Assembly (NCBI GenBank): GCA_003241055.1
Contig: QFOD01000018.1
Span: 62,001-126,000 of the forward strand
Reading direction: 5' to 3'
Length of the DNA: 64,000 nucleotides
Origin: Roseateles depolymerans
GTDB lineage: Bacteria > Pseudomonadota > Gammaproteobacteria > Burkholderiales > Burkholderiaceae_C
Shown: piece by piece, positions 55,045-64,000 of the stretch
Layout: every line of letters begins with the position of its first letter
Position numbering within the stretch: position 1 is the first letter of the stretch
Position numbers and translations under genes: made by a program
The notes under the pieces: generated by a model
Seen by the model: the letters and a program-made list of their open reading frames with translations, nothing else
Told to the model about the DNA's origin: nothing
Database searches by the model: none

Positions 55045-57222
55045 TCAGGCCGGCACGAGAAAAAGCGTGCCCAGCGGCGGCAGGGTCAGCGACAGCGACG
55101 CACGCCGGCCGTGCGCGGGCCGGTCGCTGACCGGCAGCGCCGCGGCGCCGTTGCCGACGTTGCTGCCGCCGTAGTAGCTGGAATCGGTGTTCAGCACCTC
55201 GCGCCAGGCGCCGACATGCTCGGGCACGCCGATCTCGTAGCCCTCGCGCGGCACGGGCGTGAAGTTGCACACCACCAGCACCAGCTGGCCGGTGCCGTCG
55301 CGGCGCAGCCAGGCCAGCACCGACTGCTCGGTGTCGTGCGACACCAGCCACTCGAAGCCGATGGCATCGCAGTCCAGCCGGTGCAGCGCGGGCCGCTCGC
55401 GGTAGAGCCGGTTCAGGTCGCCCACCAGGCGCTGCACGCCGGCATGGCGCTCGTCCTGCAGCAGCGCCCAGGGCAAGGCCTGCTCGTGGTCCCATTCGGC
55501 GCGCTGCGCGAACTCCTGGCCCATGAACAGCAGCTTCTTGCCAGGGTGGCCCCACATGAAGCCGTAGTAGGCCCGCAGGTTGGCGAACTGCTGCCAGGCG
55601 TCGCCCGGCATCTTGGCCAGCATGGAGCCCTTGCCGTGCACCACCTCGTCATGCGAGATGGGCAGCACGAAGTTCTCGCTGAAGGCGTAGATGAGGCCGA
55701 AGGTCAGCTTGTCGTGATGCCAGCGGCGGTTGATCGGGTCCTCCGCCATGTAGCGCAGGGTGTCGTTCATCCAGCCCATGTTCCACTTGTAGTGGAAGCC
55801 CAGGCCGCCGGCATAGGTGGGCGCGGACACGCCGGGGAAGCTGGTGCTTTCCTCGGCCACCGTGATGGCGCCAGGCAGCTCGCCGCCCACGCGCTCGTTC
55901 ATCTCGCGCAGCAGCGCGATGGCCTCTAGGTTCTCGCGCCCGCCCTGGGCATTCGGAATCCATTCGCCGGGCTGGCGCGAGTAGTCGCGGTACAGCATGG
56001 AGGCCACCGCGTCCACGCGCAGCCCGTCCACGCCCCAGCGCTCCAGCCAGTACAGCGCGCTGCCGATCAGGAACTCGCGCACCTCGGTGCGGCCGAAGTT
56101 GTAGATCAGCGTGTTCCAGTCGCGGTGGAAGCCTTCGCGCGGGTCCGCGTAGTCGTAGAGATGCGTGCCGTCGAAGTCGGCCAGGCCGTGGGCATCGGCC
56201 GGGAAGTGCGCCGGCACCCAGTCGAGCAGCACACCCAGCCCGCGCTCATGGCAGGCGTCGACGAAGCGCGCAAAGCCCTCGGGCGGCCCGAAGCGGGCGC
56301 TGGGCGCGAACATCCCCAGCGTCTGGTAGCCCCAGGAGCCGTCGAACGGGTGCTCGCTGACCGGCATCAGCTGCACATGGGTGAAGCCCAGCCCGGCGGC
56401 GTAGGCCGGCAGCTCGTCGGCCAGCTGCTGCCAGTCCGGGAACCCCGCGCCGTCACGCCGCCAGGACGCCGCGTGAACCTCGTAGATGCTGATGGGCGCA
56501 TGCCGCTCGTTGGCCCGCGCACGCGCCCGCGGCAGCGCATGCACCTCGGGCATGGCGGCCACGATGCTGGCCGTGTCCGGGCGCAGCTGGCTGGCGCGTG
56601 CATAGGGGTCGGCCTTGAGCGGCAGCAGCCGGCCGTCAGCCGCCACGATCTCGAACTTGTAGAGATCGCCCAGCGCCGCATGCGGCACGAAGATCTCCCA
56701 CACGCCGGCCTCATGGCGCAGGCGCATCGCGTGGCGCCGGCCGTCCCAGTTGTTGAAGCTGCCCACCACGCTGACGCGACGCGCATTGGGCGCCCAGACG
56801 GCGAAGCGCACGCCGTCGACCTCGCCGTGCCGCAGCGCATGCGCGCCCAGCAGCAGCCAGGGCCGCGCATGCTGGCCGGCGGCAAACTGGCGCAGCTCGG
56901 CCTCGGGCAGCTGCGGCCAGTAGGCATAGGCGTCGGCGTAGATGCCACTGCCCCCGGCCTCGGCGGCCCAGCGCACCGACAGGCGGTAGTCGAAGCGGTT
57001 CTTGCGGCGCGGCACCAGCGCCTCGAAGAAGCCCTCGCGGCGCTCGCTCAGCGTGACGATGGGCTTGCCGCTGGCGGCATCCAGCAGCACGACCTGGGCG
57101 GCACCCGGCTGCAGCGTGCGCAGCCAGAGCCGGCCGGCGTCGTCCGGGTGCAGGCCCAGCACCGAGAACGGGTCGGCATGGCGGGCGCCCAGCAGCGCGT
57201 CGAGGTCGGCCTCGCTCAGCAT
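55045..57222 (-). CDS. glgB: 1,4-alpha-glucan branching enzyme
   Basis: A 725-residue GH13 enzyme, close to the 728 of E. coli. It has an N-terminal N1 domain (MLSEADLDALLGARHADPFS), CBM48 (RFAVWAPNARRVSVVGSFNN), SWGYQTLGMFAPSARFG, nucleophile region GVDGLRVDAVASMLYRDYSR, acid/base TVAEEST, and PISHDEVVHGKGSM. It transfers oligoglucan segments to form alpha-1,6 branches. It lies 9 bases after glgP. No glgC or glgA is visible in the window. Confidence 0.97.
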   Translation of the reverse strand: MLSEADLDALLGARHADPFSVLGLHPDDAGRLWLRTLQPGAAQVVLLDAASGKPIVTLSERREGFFEALVPRRKNRFDYRLSVRWAAEAGGSGIYADAYAYWPQLPEAELRQFAAGQHARPWLLLGAHALRHGEVDGVRFAVWAPNARRVSVVGSFNNWDGRRHAMRLRHEAGVWEIFVPHAALGDLYKFEIVAADGRLLPLKADPYARASQLRPDTASIVAAMPEVHALPRARARANERHAPISIYEVHAASWRRDGAGFPDWQQLADELPAYAAGLGFTHVQLMPVSEHPFDGSWGYQTLGMFAPSARFGPPEGFARFVDACHERGLGVLLDWVPAHFPADAHGLADFDGTHLYDYADPREGFHRDWNTLIYNFGRTEVREFLIGSALYWLERWGVDGLRVDAVASMLYRDYSRQPGEWIPNAQGGRENLEAIALLREMNERVGGELPGAITVAEESTSFPGVSAPTYAGGLGFHYKWNMGWMNDTLRYMAEDPINRRWHHDKLTFGLIYAFSENFVLPISHDEVVHGKGSMLAKMPGDAWQQFANLRAYYGFMWGHPGKKLLFMGQEFAQRAEWDHEQALPWALLQDERHAGVQRLVGDLNRLYRERPALHRLDCDAIGFEWLVSHDTEQSVLAWLRRDGTGQLVLVVCNFTPVPREGYEIGVPEHVGAWREVLNTDSSYYGGSNVGNGAAALPVSDRPAHGRRASLSLTLPPLGTLFLVPA

Positions 57223-57231
57223 GCCTGCGCG

Positions 57232-59739
<2,508 letters not shown>

Positions 59740-59825
59740 GCGGACCTGCCCCCGGTGAAGCCGAAGGCGAGAATGCTACCCGAGGGGCGGCTCAAGCCTA
59801 AGTATCGGGCCAAGCGCCTCGCATT

Positions 59826-59840
59826 TGTAGTTTGACTACA
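59826..59840. promoter_or_regulatory. Putative glucan-regulon operator between glgP and malK
   Basis: TGTAGT-TTG-ACTACA, a perfect 6-bp dyad, 86 bases upstream of glgP and about 190 bases upstream of malK. It is the most symmetrical of the three GTAGTTTKRYTAC sites. Confidence 0.65.
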
Positions 59841-59867
59841 TCGGGAAAACCCGCATCCAACTGCAAG

Positions 59868-59884
59868 CCATTGATTTTCAATGG
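59868..59884. promoter_or_regulatory. Second palindrome in glgP-malK gap
   Basis: CCATTGA-TTT-TCAATGG, a perfect 7-bp dyad with a 3-base centre, 27 bases right of the first operator and upstream of the malK promoter. It has the size of a dimeric regulator site but is unlike the GTAGTTT family. Confidence 0.45.
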
Positions 59885-59914
59885 TTTCAGCTTTTTATCA
59901 GGCGGCAATCCCTG

Positions 59915-59943
59915 TTGGCCACCGAAGCTCGCGGCTGTATATT
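59915..59943 (+). promoter_or_regulatory. Probable sigma-70 promoter of malKEFG
   Basis: TTGGCC at 59915-59920 and TATATT at 59938-59943 with a 17-base spacer. The start would be near 59950, giving a leader of about 80 bases before malK. CTGTA ... TACAG (59935-59951) overlaps the -10 region. Confidence 0.55.
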
Positions 59944-60031
59944 CTCTACAGAACCTGGCGCAAGGCACAGAAGCAGCGCCATGACAACGCGAGACAAGCC
60001 GGCCCCTGGCCGGACGGAAGGGTGAGCCAAA

Positions 60032-61140
<1,109 letters not shown>

Positions 61141-61144
<4 letters not shown>

Positions 61145-62325
61145 GCCGGCTGGCCGGCTGGAGCGCTGCCGCGCTGCTGTTGCTGAACCTGGGGCTGGCA
61201 CGCGCCGAGGCGCCGCGCCTGCTGGTGTGGATCAATGGCGACAAGGCCTACAACGGACTGCAGAAGGTGGGCAACGCCTTCGAGAAGGCCTCGGGCGTCA
61301 AGGTCGTGGTGGAGCACCCGGTGGATGCCACCGACAAGTTCCAGCAGGCCGCCGGCGCCGGCAAGGGGCCGGACATCTTCTGCTGGCCGCACGACCGCGT
61401 CGGCGAATGGGCCAAGGCCGGGCTGCTGACGCCGCTGCGCCCCTCAGCCAGGCTGCGCGCGGAGTCCGAGGAGCAGACCTGGGCCGCCTTCAGCTACCGC
61501 GGCCGCCTGTGGGGCTACCCCATCGCCATCGAAACCACCGGGCTGATCTACAACAAGGCCCTGGTGCCGCATCCGCCCGCTACCTGGGCCGAACTGATGG
61601 CGCTGGACACCCGGCTCGCCGCCCAGGGCCGGCACGCCATCCTGTGGGACTACAACAAGAGCTTCTTCAGCTGGCCCATCCTGGCGGGCGCCGGCGGGCG
61701 CATCTTCGAGCGTGACGCCCAGGGCGACTTCGACGCCGGCCGCGTCGGCGTGAACAACGCCGGCGCCCTGGCCGGCGCCGAGGTGATCGCCCAGCTGATC
61801 CAGGGCGGCCACATGCCGCGCGGCGCGCGCTATGCCGAGATGGAATCGGCCTTCGCACGCGGCGAGATCGCGATGATGATCTCCGGCCCCTGGGCCTGGG
61901 ACAACGCCCGCCGCGCCGGCATCGACATCGGCGTCGCCCCCATTCCCGCCGTGGTGGCCGGCAAGCCCAGCAAGAGCTTCGTCGGCGTGCTGGGCTGCAT
62001 GATCGCCGCGCCCAGCCGCTACAAGGACATTGCCAAGGAGTTCATCGAGAACCACCTGATGCGCCCCGAGGCGCTGAAGGTGCTGGATGCCGACGTGCCG
62101 CTGGGCGTGCCGGCCAACAAGGCCTTCTACAACGAGCTATCGGTCAACCCGCTGATCAAGGCCAGCATGACCAACGCCCGCAACGGCGAGCCCATTCCCA
62201 ACATCCCCGAGGTGGGCCGCTTCTGGACCGCGATGGACGCGGCGCTGGAGGCCATCACCAACGGCCTGCAGGCCCCCAAGGCCGCACTGGACGGCGCGGC
62301 CGCCCGCATGCTGCTCAAGCCATGA
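61141..62325 (+). CDS. malE: Maltose/maltodextrin-binding protein
   Basis: A 394-residue periplasmic binding protein. The signal peptide ends near LARA-EAP. The mature start RLLVWINGDKAYNGLQKVG, then FEKASGVKVVVEHPVD and GPDIFCWPHDRVGEWAKAGL, follows E. coli MalE closely (LVIWINGDKGYNGL; GPDIIFWAHDRFG). Aromatic and acidic sugar contacts such as the W in VWINGD, the D in WINGD and GPWAWDNARRAG are conserved. It overlaps malK and malF by 4 bases each. Confidence 0.94.
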
Positions 62326-63944
62326 ACGCCCTCGCCTCCACCCCCACCGCACCGGCCGGCTACGGCGCCCGCCCCGCGACGCTGCCGGAGCGGCTGGTGG
62401 CGCTGCTGTACTGGCCCGCGGTCGCCGCGCTGATGCTGGGCACGCTCTACCTCGTGTTCATGGTCTACAGCGCCGGGCAGACCTCCTGGGCCGTCGGCGT
62501 GCTGACGCTGAGCTGCGCGGCGTTCTACGTCTACCTCGCGCGCGGCCCGTTCGCCTGGCGCTACCTGTTCCCCGGCCTGGCCGGCATGGGCGTGTTCATC
62601 GCCTTCCCGCTGCTCTACACCGCGCAGATCGGCTTCACCAACTACTCCTCCACCCATCTGCTGAGCGAGGCCCGGGTGCGCGCCTACCTGCTGGAGCAGC
62701 AGGACGCGGTGGAGAGCCAGGTCTTGCACTACAGCCTGCATGCAGACGGCGCCGAGTTCCGGCTCGCTCTGCGCGAGGCCGATGCCGCCGACACCGCGCC
62801 GCCGCGCTGGGTGTCGCCGCCACTGGCGCTGCGCAACGCCGGCAAGCCGCTGAACGTGCCGCTGTCCGCAGGCGCCGCCGAGCACCTGCCGCTGCAAAGC
62901 CCGCTGCAGGCCGCATTGCCGCTGGCCGAACTGATCAAGCACCGCGACGCGCTGGCCACGCTGACCCTGCAGCTGCCCGACGGCAGCGCGCTGCACTACC
63001 TGGGCCTGCGCGAGTTCGCCCCCACGCGGCCGCTGTGGACGGCGCAGGACGGCGGCCGCCTCCGGCGCGAAGCCGACGGTGCCGTGTTCGCCCCCAACCG
63101 CGACACCGGCTTCTTCGAGAGCAGGCGCTCAGGCGGCGGGGTGGAGGCCCTGCAGCCCGGCTTCAAGGCCTTCATCGGCTGGGGCAACTACGCCCGCATG
63201 CTGCTGGACGCCGAGTTCCGCGGCCCCTTCCTGTCCATCTTCAGCTGGACGGTCGCGTTCTCGGCGCTGACCGTGCTGTTCGCCACCGCCATCGGCATGC
63301 TGCTGGCCGTGCTGCTGAACTGGGAGGGGCTGAGGTTTCGCACCACCTACCGCACGCTGCTGTTCCTGCCGTATGCGGTGCCGGGCTTCATCTCCATCCT
63401 CGTGTTCAAGGGGCTGTTCAACCAGAACTTTGGCGAGATCAACGCCATCCTGGACGCGCTGTTCGGCGTCAAGCCGGCCTGGTTTGCCGACCCCAACCTC
63501 GCGCGCGCCATGCTGCTGATCGTGAACGTGTGGCTGGGCTACCCGTACATCATGATCCTGTGCTCGGGGCTGCTGAAGGCCATTCCGGCCGACCTCTACG
63601 AAGCCTCGGCGCTGGCCGGCGCCGGCCCGGTGACCAACTTCCTGAGGATCACCGCGCCGCTGATCATCAAGCCGCTGGCGCCGCTGCTGGTGAGCGCCTT
63701 CGCGTTCAACTTCAACAACTTCGTGCTGATCGCGCTGCTGACCGACGGGCGGCCGGACTACCTCTCCACCAAGATCCCGGCGGGCCAGACGGACATCCTC
63801 GTCAGCTACACCTACCGCATCGCGTTCCGCGACTCGGGCTCGGACTTCGGGCTGGCCGCGGCCATCTCCACGCTGATCTTCATCCTGGTGGCGGCGCTGT
63901 CGCTGATCAATCTGCGTCTGTCGGCGCGCGCACAACGAAGCTGA
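62322..63944 (+). CDS. malF: Maltodextrin ABC permease MalF
   Basis: A 540-residue permease. Three N-terminal helices (about residues 27-105) are followed by a large periplasmic P2-like loop (about 110-290), as in enterobacterial MalF. The ABC permease core comes next with the EAA loop EASALAGAGPVTNFLRITAP contacting MalK. VPGFISILVFKGLFNQNFGE also matches MalF. The final LSARAQRS ends 3 bases before malG. Confidence 0.94.
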   Translation: MNALASTPTAPAGYGARPATLPERLVALLYWPAVAALMLGTLYLVFMVYSAGQTSWAVGVLTLSCAAFYVYLARGPFAWRYLFPGLAGMGVFIAFPLLYTAQIGFTNYSSTHLLSEARVRAYLLEQQDAVESQVLHYSLHADGAEFRLALREADAADTAPPRWVSPPLALRNAGKPLNVPLSAGAAEHLPLQSPLQAALPLAELIKHRDALATLTLQLPDGSALHYLGLREFAPTRPLWTAQDGGRLRREADGAVFAPNRDTGFFESRRSGGGVEALQPGFKAFIGWGNYARMLLDAEFRGPFLSIFSWTVAFSALTVLFATAIGMLLAVLLNWEGLRFRTTYRTLLFLPYAVPGFISILVFKGLFNQNFGEINAILDALFGVKPAWFADPNLARAMLLIVNVWLGYPYIMILCSGLLKAIPADLYEASALAGAGPVTNFLRITAPLIIKPLAPLLVSAFAFNFNNFVLIALLTDGRPDYLSTKIPAGQTDILVSYTYRIAFRDSGSDFGLAAAISTLIFILVAALSLINLRLSARAQRS

Positions 63945-63947
63945 ATC

Positions 63948-64000
63948 ATGGCCATCGTCCTCGGCAAACAAGCCCGCTGGCGCACCCTCGCCGGCCACGC
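63948..64000 (+). CDS. malG: Maltodextrin ABC permease MalG, 5' end only
   Basis: The ATG at 63948-63950 follows the malF stop by 3 bases and reads MAIVLGKQARWRTLAGHA to the window edge. The position right after malF and an N-terminus resembling MalG (a short basic cytoplasmic tail before the first helix) support the call. The rest lies outside the window. Confidence 0.75.
   Translation, partial: MAIVLGKQARWRTLAGH

Overview
This is a GC-rich chromosomal window. The gene repertoire and order point to a betaproteobacterium of the order Burkholderiales, probably near the Roseateles/Rubrivivax/Leptothrix group: a DUF3579 gene beside argD-argF, hda-HAD-pcnB-folK, rpsP-rimM-trmD-rplS, a CobD/CbiB-family gene beside a Nudix gene, and a PEP-CTERM protein. 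The genus is inference.

Positions 1-26300 are mostly housekeeping. They hold a truncated quinone oxidoreductase, RluA, a short-chain dehydrogenase, a Tim44-like protein, an S9 lipoprotein peptidase, phosphofructokinase, the rpsP-rimM-trmD-rplS operon, a Pit phosphate transporter with its DUF47 partner, a tightly overlapping hda-HAD-pcnB-folK run, murJ, rpsT on the opposite strand, and argD-argF.

Positions 25700-39200 are more accessory. They hold a PEP-CTERM protein, a PCuAC-like protein that has lost most copper ligands, and a large secreted PHP-domain protein. A translationally coupled set follows (PPIase, HupE/UreJ-like, 2OG-Fe(II)-oxygenase-like, MFS/spermidine-synthase fusion). Then come a metallophosphoesterase overlapping a Ser/Thr kinase-UspA fusion, a TPR lipoprotein and a periplasmic binding protein.

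Positions 39200-64000 form an alpha-glucan locus. Exported pullulanase, a GH13 glucosidase/amylase and a cyclomaltodextrinase cut starch and branched dextrins. A MalEFG-MalK ABC transporter (malG is cut by the window end) imports maltodextrins. A leftward glgP-glgB-glgX-malQ operon handles the glucan inside the cell. Three near-identical dyad sites (consensus GTAGTTTKRYTAC) lie at pulA, at the amylase gene and between glgP and malK, and look like the operators of one local regulator. That regulator is not in the window.

The glucan locus is interrupted at 45.6-50.1 kb by a repeat-rich island. Its centre is a 2.65-kb segment with the anatomy of a solitary integron gene cassette. A GTTAGCC junction lies 13 bases upstream of the ATG. 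A well-formed attC follows the gene, and its R'' box (GGCTAAC) is the exact complement of the R' box that would form on circularisation. The cassette has visibly lower GC and different codon use. It encodes an 845-residue protein with an N-terminal PD-(D/E)XK nuclease-like domain and a STAND/NACHT-type P-loop NTPase domain, which makes it a candidate anti-phage effector. No integron integrase is present. This cassette is the best candidate for an undescribed system here.
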